Source of the DNA: Papilionanthe hookeriana x Papilionanthe teres
Lineage: Eukaryota > Streptophyta > Magnoliopsida > Asparagales > Orchidaceae
Direction: 5' to 3'
DNA: 64,000 bases
Assembly: GCA_022702705.1 (NCBI GenBank)
Contig: CM040421.1
Span: forward strand, 78,176,121 to 78,240,120
This document shows positions 1 through 9,882 of the stretch, one piece after another. The stretch's first letter is position 1. Every line of letters starts with the position of its first letter. The translations under genes and the position numbers were made by a program. The notes beneath the pieces were generated by a model, which saw only the letters and a list, made by a program, of their open reading frames with translations, was not told where the DNA came from and ran no database searches.

Positions 1-682
1 TCAAATAATATTAGGATTTTCTTAAATTGAAGCCAAACAATAGGATAGTCGGGAAGTTGCCAAGATTCTTCTTGGATCCTCAGCTTCTCCTACCTTTCTT
101 CCTTTGAATTCTCAAAAATAAATTGTTGCAAATTTTGAGTCATTCCCTTTTGAAATTTCGAAATCCAATCCTTTGAAAACCTTAAACTTTGAAATTCTCG
201 AGAGCAAAACCATCGATCATTATCGAGAGTTTTCTTAAATGATTCCCGTCATTTAAGATGTAATTAACTATAGGGGCTTGCCCTTATAGGGAACTTTAAG
301 AACCTGAGTAATATAAACCCCGCTTAATTTCTTTATATTAAGCGAGGGAACTTGTCGGCTTATAAAATTGGTTCGCAGACCAAACGGATGTCACAAATCT
401 TCTAGTTTATTTAATCAAGCCCCATCATCAAGCAGTGTGTCTATTCTTCGGGATAGATACACGGTTTGTGATGCGGTGCTCGTTTATATAAACTATTTGG
501 GATGTGAGATCGGTTTGATTTCATGTCTTAAAATTTTCAAATTTAAAATTCTTTTCAAAATCAAATACTACTTTCTAAATTATATATATATTTAAATTAA
601 ATTTAAAATTTAAATTTCGCGACAATTTCTGTAGGCGACCCCCTTTCAAAAATACAACACTCAACCTAAAAATATGCCGACA
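1..682 (+). repeat. 3' end of the 5' LTR of element A
   Basis: The segment matches 19459-20143 base for base apart from roughly 5-7% differences counted by eye over the first 440 bp. It ends GCCGACA at 682, five bases before the primer binding site. Related sequence occurs in reverse at 30712-31390 and 46376-47050. It lies in U5, well downstream of the promoter, and codes for nothing. Confidence 0.92.
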
Positions 683-687
683 ATTTC

Positions 688-705
688 TGGCGACTCCGCT
701 GGGGA
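688..705 (+). promoter_or_regulatory. Primer binding site for minus-strand synthesis
   Basis: The sequence TGGCGACTCCGCTGGGGA begins with the TGG expected opposite a tRNA CCA end and lies five bases after the LTR end. Arginine tRNA primers are reported for Ogre elements; I infer rather than prove the tRNA here. Element B has TGGCAACTCCACTGGGGA at the same place. Confidence 0.85.
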
Positions 706-863
706 AATAGTTTCTCACTCTATTTTGATCAGATGGCTTTGCTTTCATAAATCGGTGGTGAGCCCATGCCCCTAGTGGACCAAGCTACTATTCTTCCGTT
801 GGAATACCCCGTTCATTTCTGTCTTGAACTAGTATAGCCAACCCCTCTCGGATTTAGGAGCCA

Positions 864-885
864 CTGTTTAGACACCCCTAAACAG
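864..885 (+). promoter_or_regulatory. Conserved leader hairpin
   Basis: CTGTTTAG at 864-871 and CTAAACAG at 878-885 form a perfect 8-bp stem with the loop ACACCC. Element B keeps the same stem at 46173-46194 with the loop ACATCC in element orientation. It lies about 160 bases after the PBS, where packaging or dimerisation signals usually sit in retroelements. The function is inferred. Confidence 0.55.
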
Positions 886-1216
886 AGAGGTTCTGAAATC
901 CTTTTGCCTCTTTTCTGAGGTGGGGTGGACCCCCAATAGGTGTTAGTTTAGGAGTGGTCCTTCGAGTCGAGAAGTCTTGCATAAGACTTTCTTTTCCTTT
1001 CCAATTCTGAATCGGATTCCTTACCTTCTCTACACCTTTGAACATTTCGTTCCTAATAAACAAACCCTCTAATGAATGACTCTTTTAACAAATAACTCCT
1101 TTTTTTCTTTTTTATAAATACAAAACTGTTTTCGGACTCTTTTTTGATTCCTTTCCTTTCGTCCCGATGAGAAGAAGCATAACTTGGGACCGACAATCAG
1201 AATCTACCTTGCGAAG

Positions 1217-2236
1217 ATGTCCGCCCCAAAGCCGATTTTCTCCTTCACCAATGGATCGGACTTCGCCGTTTACAAGGATGAGCTGCCCGACAATGGGATC
1301 ATCCGTTTTGGACAAGGATTTGGCAACACAGATGGCAAGATAACCGACGTCACCCTTTTCACACTTACAGACAAAGTATCTGAAACTGAAAGACCTTTGA
1401 TCGAGTTCAACCTTAAGTCAACTCAAGAGTTCCCTATCCTGCAAAGGGTTCCAACTGAGAGGAATACTACTATCCATAGGAGGACTGTTATCTCTACCCC
1501 CACTGGTCTAGTCGTCTCTGCACCTACCCCGGCTTCCGCCAATCTGAAAGGGAAGGAAGTTCAAATTTGTAACGAGCATGTTACCGTGGAGGTTACAAAT
1601 TTCCGTGCAAGACCTTCTATTTTCAAAATTGGGTCCAGCTCAAGGGTTCCACCCCTAACACGGACTCAGAGAAGAAACAGAGGTAGAAAGATTGCCAGAA
1701 AGGCCAGAGCTGCTGAAGTCACTTTCTTGGAAGAGATCCCTGAGTACACACCATTACCTTAATACATACCATTGCCTGAGTATACACCGCTTTTGGAAGG
1801 AAGTAGAGTCCATCCCCTTTTTGCCGCAGCTGACGAGGAAAATGTCCGCAAGATTGCTTCTACATTACCTCGACCTGCATACTATAGCGACAGCCAAAAG
1901 AAAAAGGCTAGGGTTACACCATTTGCCCAACTACAGACTGTGATAGAGAAGTTAGCAAAGAAATAGAGATGCCCTGTATCAGAGATTTTAAGAAGAGTAG
2001 GATGGGTGCCAGCCAAGTCCCGTCTTGGACTGCGAGTAGAACCCGTTATCGCCACAAAAAAGCCGAATAAGAAGATGAAGGCTAGTCCACCTGTTGTTGT
2101 TTCAGGTTTACAGATCAGGGAGGATACCACCTTCCAGCATTCAGCCGAGAGACCATCCGGTCCTAGGCCTTCTGCTGCTAGAAGGATGGTATGGCGTCCT
2201 ACTACTGGCCAATTAAGACCGAAACAACGACCATAA
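1217..2236 (+). pseudogene. N-terminal extension of Gag (element A), broken
   Basis: The ATG at 1217 is chosen because element B starts at the homologous codon (45829) with nearly the same peptide, MSAPK. The frame is the same as gag, so this is an extension of about 340 residues rather than a separate ORF. In A it is interrupted by stop codons at about 1760, 1964 and 2234. B has sense codons at the first and last of these and runs straight into gag, apart from its own lesions. Visible parts are an N-terminal block with a phenylalanine-x-NG motif, a basic LTRTQRRNRGRKIARKA block at about residues 151-167, and a downstream K/R-rich region. The FxNG and TQRRN motifs recur in the post-pol ORF. 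I do not recognise a known fold. RNA or nucleic-acid binding is only a guess from the charge. Confidence 0.75.
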
Positions 2237-4159
2237 AAGGAAAGTCTCGTCACGAGACTCGAGTCCGAAGAGAATGCCACTGCAATGAAGGGGACTCCCA
2301 AGAAGGAAACCCAACAGCCATCGCATGATAACTGCGAAACCGCACGAAAAAGACCATTGGAAGACGCTATGGAAAAGCTAAGAACCGACATTCAACGATT
2401 AGCAAGAGAAAGAGAGGAAAAGTTTGGAGATCAAGTTGACTCGTCGGAGTTCATGGATGACGAATATGTGGAGATCAACATGGTTGAGACACGAGCATCG
2501 TCAGCTTCGCAAGGTGCCCCGACAACATGCGAGAGAGATGAACCGGAAGCATTAAGAGCACAAATTCGAGAAAAAGATGATACAATCTCCCAAATGGCAA
2601 AAAGGATAGAAGAGATGGCTGCAGCCCTAGCCACTCTTCAGAGTAAGGCTCAACCCCCAAGAGAAACACCTCCAGAAGTTATTCATATTACAGACGGGGG
2701 AAAAGAGATTACATCCGTTAACGAAGACGATCAGCAGAAGAAAGATTCTACCCAGAATATGATTCCAGAGAAGGACATCAAGAACATGGTGGAACAGCAT
2801 GTGCGAGAAGCCTTAGCACACTCTAAGAGTGGAACATCTATTCAGACGGGTAGACCTTACCCCGAAGAATTTGATGCAGTACAATACCCAAAAGGCTTCG
2901 TACCACCTCTGTTCATGACTTTTGATGGTACCGGAAACCCTCGACAACATGTTGCACATTTTTGCGCTAGTTGTTGCAACGCCGGTGGAAGTGACGCCTT
3001 ACTTTTCCGACAGTTCGTCAGCAGCCTGTCAGGGATCGCCTTCGATTGGTACGCAGAGTTACCGAACGGTTCGGTAAAGACATTTTCAGAATTGGAAAAC
3101 CTCTTTGTGAAACGGTTTGCCGGAGCTCAGCACCATATCACCATCGGTGACTTAGTGGTGGAGAAACAGAAACCGAACGAAACTTTAGTGGACTACATAC
3201 TTCGATGGAGAAATCTAAGCATGAAGTGTGAGCCACAGCTTACAAGAGCAAGCATGCAGTCGGCATCTTGCTTAAAAGCATTCACGGCCCGATAGCACTT
3301 CTCCTTAAGGGATTTACGATTAAGACTTTCGAGAAGTTGTTAAGGAAGGCCGGAAGCTTGCAAGAGGAAGCGAAGCAACTAAGTTTCGTCGACAAGACAG
3401 ACAAATAGAAACCTGTGAAGACATTTGAAAAGAAATCCGGGATCATCGCTGCAGTCGATAAGGGCAAGCGACCAATGCAAATACAAATCGGAGCAGACAC
3501 GCAAGTCCAGCTATCAACAACCTCGGCAGAACTACCAACAACCTCAACCCGATTATCACCCAACTCAACAATATGAGCAACCGCCTCGCCCACAGCGCAC
3601 GTTAAAGGAGCTTATCAACAGAGAGTATCCATTCAAGAATGAGGCAGTGCCAAAGATGTTCCGCAGTTTGATGAAGACTTCGCATTTTCGACTACTAGAA
3701 CCCAGGAAGCCAGAAGAAGTCAACAAGAAAGACCATCCCAACTACTACCCTTACCACCAGATGCTTGGACATAAGATAGAGGATTGCATCACCTTCAAAA
3801 GTTGGCTTGACAACAATCTCTAAAAAGGGAACTTAACGTTCCCAAAGGAATACATGAAAGAACCCCAGAAAGGAGGATATGTCAATGTTATTTCAACGGA
3901 TCCCATTGTTCCGATAGACCCTTACACGACCAATGATGGATGGAGTACCGCTTGGACGAAGTCTTCAAAGAAAATTTTAGATCGCATCCAATCCGCTTCG
4001 GCGTGTGCTTTAATTCAGAGTTTGAAACCTGTCGAGCCGGCGCTATCGCTTGCAATTGAAGAACCGCCCCAGGAAGAAAAGATCATAGAAAAGAAGGAGA
4101 TCGAAGAAGAAGAAATGACCGAGGCTCCCAAGGCTAGGACTAGGGGCCGCTTATCCTAG
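2237..4159 (+). pseudogene. gag: Gag capsid/nucleocapsid region (element A), broken
   Basis: The open stretch 2285-3295 contains an acidic linker, a coiled-coil-like ISQMAKRIEEMAAALATLQ segment, and the retrotransposon gag core. The core is recognised by FDGTGNPRQHVAHF, GIAFDWYAEL, FVKRF and YILRWRNLSMKCEP. A frameshift near 3240-3300 breaks it; the frame resumes at 3304-3823 with a stop at about 3406. The C-terminal part has a Y/Q/P-rich tract (SYQQPRQNYQQPQ) and a degenerate zinc-knuckle-like YHQMLGHKIEDC, where the usual first cysteine is a tyrosine. A further acidic stretch runs from 3854 to 4159. In an intact element Gag would package genomic RNA in cytoplasmic particles. Confidence 0.85.
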
Positions 4160-4160
4160 G

Positions 4161-5301
4161 ATGGTTGTTTCCGATTCGGGAAAAATTCCTCGAACCTCCG
4201 ACTCGTATGATTATTTGCTCGCTCCGGCGGGATTTGATAATGATAAGAGTTATGGTGTTGGCTACGTTTTGACTGTTTCTAATGATTACGTAACTAACGA
4301 TAGCCAATCTAATCCGGATCTCGATTCCGATACAAATAACAATTCTCAAATCATACACAACCTCGACAATCACGATGACAAAGAAGACATTCACCAAGAA
4401 GGCTACGAAAGTTCAACAAGCAATGAATCTATTTGTGAATTCCAAGGAACTCGAATCACAATAGAGTTAGAGCTTTCAGATTCCGAAGCAATTCCAGAAG
4501 AACCTATCATACTGATTCAAAAGGAGACACCAGTAAACTCGCACTCGTATTTGAAGAAATCACGAAGTCAACTTAAGGAGCGGAAAGGTTCTACCTCCGA
4601 GAATGGGTCCAAAAGACAAAGGAAAGCGAGTGGTCGTTCGAGACGAATTAGCCCCAGCAGAAGAATCGCCCATTCGGAAGAAACCGAGACACATGGTAAC
4701 AAAGTGGACTATAACGTGCTAGCCCATCTTAGGAAACTACCAGCACAACTGAGCATCTACGACGCTCTCATCTTATCAAAAGAGATGAGGGAAGCTCTGA
4801 TCAAGGCCTTACTTGATCCGCAGATTTGTTTAGCTCGGATGGCCGGAGATTTCTTAGACGAGGTTTGCTCGTTAAAGGAACAAACGAGGTGTTACCTTCA
4901 CGGACAAGTGATCTACTACTTGGGACGACTCGATCACAACCGACCGTTGTACATTTCAGATCACAATCGGAAAGTTTACGTTCTCCGCAGTATTGGTGGA
5001 TCCAGGAGCGTCAATCAACATAATGAATCTTTGGACGCTAGCATACTTGGAAATTGATGCTCGCGAGCTTGAAGCGGATAAGATGTTGCTAAGAGGATTC
5101 AACCAGAAAGGAGAAAGAGCCCTTGGATCAATAACAATGTTGATGAAGACTGGTGACTTAGCAAAGACAATCGCAAAATTCCACATAATTGACTCTGAGA
5201 CATCGTTCAACGCTCTACTGGGCCGACCGTGGATCCATGAAAACTGGATGGTACCATCGTCTCTGCATCAGTGCATAAAATACTATGAAGGAGGAGAATA
5301 G
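4161..5301 (+). pseudogene. pro: Aspartic protease region of Pol (element A), broken
   Basis: The first part (4161-5057) is a hydrophilic S/D/N-rich linker followed by the Tat-type segment HLRKLPAQLSIYDALILSKE. After a frameshift the retropepsin-like domain reads MVDPGASINIMNLWTLAYLEI (4993 on), then FHIIDSETSFNALLGRPWIH near its end, which matches the usual protease C-terminal LLGRPW motif. The active-site triad is DPG instead of DTG/DSG, and element B has the same DPGAS. In an intact element it would cleave the Gag-Pol precursor. The stop at about 5299 and the frame changes make this copy inactive. Confidence 0.8.
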
Positions 5302-6131
5302 TTCATTAAAGGTGATTTGCAACCTTTCTCCGTACACGAGATTGGAATCCATGAAGATGCAGCTTATTACGCACCTCTGAAGAAAATAATCTTCTCCAGA
5401 AACACCGTGCCAAATGAGGAAAAAGAAATTCGAGACAATGAAGAACCTGAAGTTCTAGTCCAACAGTCACTCACCACTCCCTTACGGAAAGATGGTGAAG
5501 GTTTCTCCGTAACTCGCATCCGAGGTCGAGGCCGGGGACGAGGTCGTGGAAGAGACACCGGGACAGCTTGGACGTAAGAAGCCGATGATCAATGTTGATC
5601 GGGAGAACGACCTCCGAGGAAGAAGAGGAAGTCAAGAAAGAAGCAGCTACAATAAACCAGAAGAAACCACAATTCAAGATTTCTCTCGAAGATGAGAAGA
5701 ACGAAGAATACAAATCGATGTACAAGAAAATTAACCACTATGTACATACTATGACCCTGACCCCGATCCAGTCTAATAAGATCGAGGGTATGGTGGTCAA
5801 AGAAGTACATAGCAGCGGTGCAAAGCCAATCAAATTTTACCATGGCACTTCTTCTTCCAATACTAAAAATGATGTGCAATTTGAAGATGTCACTTCTTCC
5901 GAATTAATGGAATTACCTTTTGAGTGGTACTCTCCCTGTGTTCAAAATTTAATTCAGCGTGGTGTCTTACCTCGACAATGGACAAAAGGCCGATCACAAC
6001 ACTTCGAAAAATTATGGAATAATGTCGGTCGGCCTCCCAATTCAAAACATGGTCTCGGATTCGGCACAGTTGGTTCAGTTGTCGATACGGAATTTTGTTT
6101 GGTTGTCACTTGCGAACCTAATGAGGACTGA
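5302..6131 (+). pseudogene. Protease-RT linker with RG repeat (element A), broken
   Basis: Two open stretches (5317-5577 and 5592-6131) are the counterpart of 41145-41810 in element B. A run of five RG pairs (IRGRGRGRGRGRD, about 5518-5556) is present in both elements. It is followed by an acidic/lysine segment and by MYKKINHYVHTMTLTPI, also kept in B. Nothing here matches a catalytic domain. RG-rich tracts commonly bind RNA, so an RNA-binding role is inferred. Ogre elements are known to have an intron between protease and RT; I found no convincing splice pair here. Confidence 0.6.
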
Positions 6132-7258
6132 TTGGAAACTACAGAAGAGCTCGAAGATCTGCAAATCGGAGACGCTCCACCAGAGTTCGAAGAAGAAATC
6201 AAATCTACAATAGATGAGTTAATGGAAGTTAACTTAGGTACTAACGAAAAGCCTAGACCAACCTTTGTTAGCTCCTTACTCAATAAAGAAGATTCCGAGG
6301 AAATGATCGAGCTATTAATGGAATTCAAGGACTGTTTTGCTTGGAGTTACGATGAAATGCCGAGATTAGCTCCGAAGTCGCAGTTCACGTACTACGAGTG
6401 GATCCTACTTCCGTTCCGATCGACAAGCTTCCAGAAGAATGCGTTTGGAAATTGAACAACAAGTAATAGCCGAAGTTAAGAAGCTAATCAATGCTAAATT
6501 TGTCCGTGAGGAACAATACCCTACTTGGCTAGCCAATGTGGTACCAGTTAGGAAGAAGAATGGCCAGATCAGAATCTGTGTGGATTTCAGAGACTTGAAC
6601 AAAGCATGTCCAAAGGATGAATTTCCACTACCAATTCCAGAGTTAATGATCGACATCGCTTCGACACATGAAATATTCTCTTTCATGGATGGATCTTCAG
6701 CATACAACCAGATAAAGATGGCACTAGAAGACGAAAAGCTCACAGCATTCAGAACACCAATCGGAGTGTATTGCTACACAGTAATGCCATTCGGACTAAA
6801 GAACGCAGGAGCAACATACCAAAGAGCAATGAGAAAGATATTTGATGATCTCATTCACAACCAAGTTGAGTGCTACGTGGACGATGTGGTCATCAAAAGC
6901 AAACTGAAGGAAGAACACCTGTATGATTTGAGAATTATTTTCGAGCGACTGAGGCAATACAAACTTAAGATGAATCCCTTAAAATGCGCCTTCGGCGTCA
7001 CCTCCTAGAAATTCTTAGGATTTGTTGTTCGACATCGCGGAATCGAAATTAATCCGAAAAAGATTAAATTTATGTTAGAGATGCCGCCTCCCAAAACCTT
7101 AAAACATCTACGATCCTTTCAAGGAAGTTGGCATATCTTTGACGCTTTATCTCGAATTGTCAGGTAGGTGTCAACCCTTCTTGGCATTAGTTAAAAAGGA
7201 TGCCAAATTCGCTTGGGAAGAGAAATGCCAACGGGCCTTCGAGGACATTAAATAATAC
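6132..7258 (+). pseudogene. pol (RT): Reverse transcriptase (element A), broken
   Basis: The N-terminal part (6132-6455) includes LLMEFKDCFAWSYDEMP, typical of Tat RT leaders. The core is open from 6439 to 7008: KKNGQIRICVDFRDLNKACPKD, FMDGSSAYNQIKM, MPFGLKNAGATYQRAM, and the catalytic YVDD in ECYVDDVVIKSK. The domain continues as KFLGFVVRHRGIEI after a TAG at about 7006 and then loses frame near 7110-7170. The core motifs are intact, but a frame change near 6400 and the later breaks prevent a complete product. In an intact element it would copy genomic RNA into DNA, primed from the PBS at 688. Confidence 0.92.
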
Positions 7259-7737
7259 TTGATGAAACCTCCTGTCTTAGCAGCCCCAGTCTCAGATAGA
7301 CCGTTGATACTTTATACCACGGCTCTAGACGACTCCCTTGGAGCCCTGCTAGCCTGTGTCAATGATGAGGGAAAAGAAAATGCTCTCTACTACTTAAGCC
7401 GTCGTTTGATTCCGATGGAAGTAAAGTATCCTCCAATTGAGAAGCATTGTTTGGCCCTGATCTTCGCCGCATAGAAACTCAGGCATTACATGCTCTCAAA
7501 TAAGGTCAACCTTATCTCGAAAGTTAATCCGTTGCAATATTTGATGACCCGTCCAACACTTTCTGGCAGACTTGCCAGGTGGTCGATGATACTATTGCAA
7601 TTCGACATAACTTTCGTTCCTCTTCGTGCCGTAAAGGGACAAGTTCTACTTGATTTCCTTGCAGCACACCCTTTACCGGCAGATTCGCCTCTCGACGACG
7701 ACTTGCCAGACGAACAAATAATGAGCCTAGAAGACAC
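7259..7737 (+). pseudogene. pol (RNH): First (Ty3-type) RNase H and connection, element A
   Basis: The domain starts with PPVLAAPVSDRPLILYTTA, followed by SLGALLACVNDEGKENALYYLSRRL and EKHCLALIFAA, the usual Ty3/gypsy RNase H layout. A TAG at about 7472 separates it from KLRHYM, and the frame continues as LMTRPTLSGRLARWSMILLQ. As is common for the first RNase H in Tat elements, the acidic residues look degenerate (LYTTA where DAS is usual). The second RNase H downstream has better residues. Confidence 0.85.
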
Positions 7738-8161
7738 TGATGATCAACGTTGGGAACTATACTTCGACGGAGCGTCCTCAGCACAGAAAGACAAAGAATT
7801 GCAAACAATAGTGCCCGGTAAAGCAGGAATCAGACTAATCTTTATAACACCGGAGTGGGGGATGTTATGGTACTCCTACCACTTAACAAAGCCATGCACA
7901 AACAACGAGGCAGAATACAAAGCTCTCATAACAGGACTAGAACTAACCATTCAAATGGGAATAACGGATATCAACATCTACAGAGATTCTCGACTGATCA
8001 TTCAACGAAGTCACCGGACAATACAAAATTTTAAAGCCAAGACTCGAGCAATACTTTCAGTATGCCATGAAACTGTTGGAACAAATTCCGAATGTAACAA
8101 TCTACAAGATCCCAGAAGAGAAAATGCTCTCGCGGATGCGCTAGCTCACCTTGCAAAATAA
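7738..8161 (+). pseudogene. aRNH: Second RNase H (archaeal/plant-type aRNH), element A
   Basis: The sequence reads RWELYFDGASS with the first catalytic Asp, NNEAEYKALITGLE with the Glu, INIYRDSRLII with the second Asp, and NALADALAHLAK with the last Asp. Possession of this extra RNase H is a known mark of the Tat lineage. It would remove RNA from the RNA:DNA hybrid. Small compensating indels around 8005 and 8110 put the middle of the C-terminal half out of frame. The same domain in element B has lysine in place of the catalytic glutamate. Confidence 0.82.
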
Positions 8162-9554
8162 TTTGCCTGCTCACAAGATGAGTCAGTTGAAGTGTTAGTT
8201 CAAGGACGGCAGGTCCTATCACAGCTCGACATGGATATGATACGTAAATCGGAAAAGCAGAGGAATCGATCTGCAGCAGTGATGGAAAACACAGAAGATC
8301 GGCGTCGACCGCTAATCGACTACCCGCAAACAGGGAAATTACCGGATGATAAGTCATTAAGCACATCAAATCAAGAAAAGAACTCGTCTTACGCATTAAT
8401 AAACAGTACATTATACAGAAGGTCTTTTGATCAAATGTGGTTAAGATGCCTAAACGGGTCCGAGGCTCGTGAAATTGTCAAAGAAGTGCATTCAGGACTT
8501 TGTGGCGCTCATCAGTCGAGTCCGAAAATGAAAATGAAAATTAAAAGACTAGGGTATTAATGGCCCTCAATGATGACCGATTGCATAAAGATTGCCAAAA
8601 GTTGTCACCAGTGCCAAGTGCACGGAGTGGTTCTACACCAACCTCCAAATGTGCTACATCCGACAATTGCATCGTGGCCATTTGAGTGTTGGGGCACAGA
8701 TATATTGGGTCCGATAGAACCACCTTCATCAAGAGGACATCGCTTCATCCTTGCAGCTACAGACTATTTTTCTAAATGGGTAGAAGCAGTTCCCCTCAGA
8801 GAAGTAAAAGTACACCATGTGCTATAGTTTTTCAAAAATCAAGTCGTCTACCGTTTCGGAGTACCGCACAGAATCATTTCAAATAATGGGTCCGCATTCA
8901 GAAGCACAAAGATCAATAATTTTGTCAGAAGACATTGGATCGATTGGCGATACTCAACAATCTACTACCCAAGAGAAAACGGCTTGCCCGAGGCTTTTAA
9001 TAAAACTCTCGTTCAAATTTTAAAGAAAACTTTGGATGACAACAAGAGAAATTGGCACGAGAAGTTGTTAGAAGCCTTATGGGCCTACAGGACGACTTTC
9101 GGGACTCCTACTCGCCTACGCCTTACGCTTTAGTGTACGGGTCCGAGGCGAGTGTTACCAATCGAAGTCCAGACTTCCATCACTCGGGGTTGCAGCTTGC
9201 AAATAAAATTACTACGAAGAAAATACCGGATTACGACCGGAAGAATTGGAAAACTTGGAAGGAAAAGACTTGCAGCCGCAACAAAATTTGGAAATGTACC
9301 AAGCTAAGATGATCCGAGTCCATGATAAACCGGTCCGCCCGAGAACTTTCAAAGTTGGTGACTTAGTTCTTGTTTCTAGAAGACCTATTCTTGCACATCG
9401 CAAGATAGGAGGCAAATTTGAACCCACTTGGGAAGGGCCGTTTGTGGTCGAGGCAGTCTACTCAGGAGGCTCCTACCAACTTGTGAATTACCAAGGAGAA
9501 CTATAAATGCTTCCAATCAATGGACGATATTTGAAGAAGTATTACGCAACCTGA
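8162..9554 (+). pseudogene. pol (INT): Integrase (element A), broken
   Basis: The zinc-binding HHCC region is visible as EVHSGLCGAHQSS and CHQCQVHG. The catalytic core has WGTDILGP (first Asp) and ATDYFSKWVEAVPL, but the second catalytic position reads ISNNGSAF, Asn instead of Asp; B has SDNGSAF. ENGLPEAFNK supplies the Glu. The C-terminal domain is GDLVLVSRRPILAHRKIGGKF...EPTWEGPF, ending LPINGRYLKKYYAT at 9554. There is no chromodomain. Stops at about 8558, 8824, 9131 and 9504, plus frame changes near 9000 and 9240, disable it. Confidence 0.88.
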
Positions 9555-9882
9555 TGTTTCGAAGGGTGACCTCTAAAATGGAGTCTTATCCCTAGAAACA
9601 CGGGTGAAGCGATCACTTTGTGACTGGGTCCGAACCCAAAAACATAAAAATGGATAAAATAAAAAAAATGTACTAAAAATAAAATATGTGAAAATCATAA
9701 TAATAAAGTTTTACCCTTCCTTTCAAATCAAATATTTTTCCTGATCTTTCTTTATCTTTTCCTATTTTCCTTAAAAATTAAAATTAGAATAAGTGAATAA
9801 AAATCTTCAGTGGTAAATACTTTCTTAATGTTCTTGTTCTTAGTACAGCCCCTGATCATTTCCTTGTTTTCTTCGCAGGGAA
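9555..9882 (+). other. Intergenic spacer between integrase and post-pol ORF
   Basis: This AT-rich segment has a short GGGT...ACCC hairpin near 9627-9640 that is also present in element B (30463-30474). It ends with the pyrimidine tract and CAG described separately. No coding sequence is seen. Confidence 0.6.
9857..9878 (+). promoter_or_regulatory. Splice-acceptor-like sequence before the post-pol ORF
   Basis: TTTCCTTGTTTTCTTCGCAG is followed four bases later by the ATG at 9883. Element B keeps the arrangement (TTTCCTTGTTTTTTGCAG, then GGAAATG) although the flanks differ. A pyrimidine tract ending in CAG just before a start codon is what a 3' splice site for a subgenomic mRNA would look like. 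No transcript evidence is available here. Confidence 0.5.

Larger units (their letters stand above)
683..1216 (+). other. 5' leader of element A (PBS, hairpin, PPT-complementary segment)
   Basis: The PBS is at 688-705, a perfect 8-bp hairpin at 864-885, and an 18-base antisense copy of the element's own PPT at 926-943. A T/C-rich stretch at about 1098-1165 lies just before the gag start. The leader of element B (45830-46375, other strand) has the same order of landmarks. Short ORFs here are not conserved, and I see no gene. Confidence 0.8.

Noticed and set aside
6020..6070. G-patch-like HGLGFG in the protease-RT linker
   Set aside because: Only a few residues fit and the rest of a G-patch is absent; the element B counterpart shows no stronger match.
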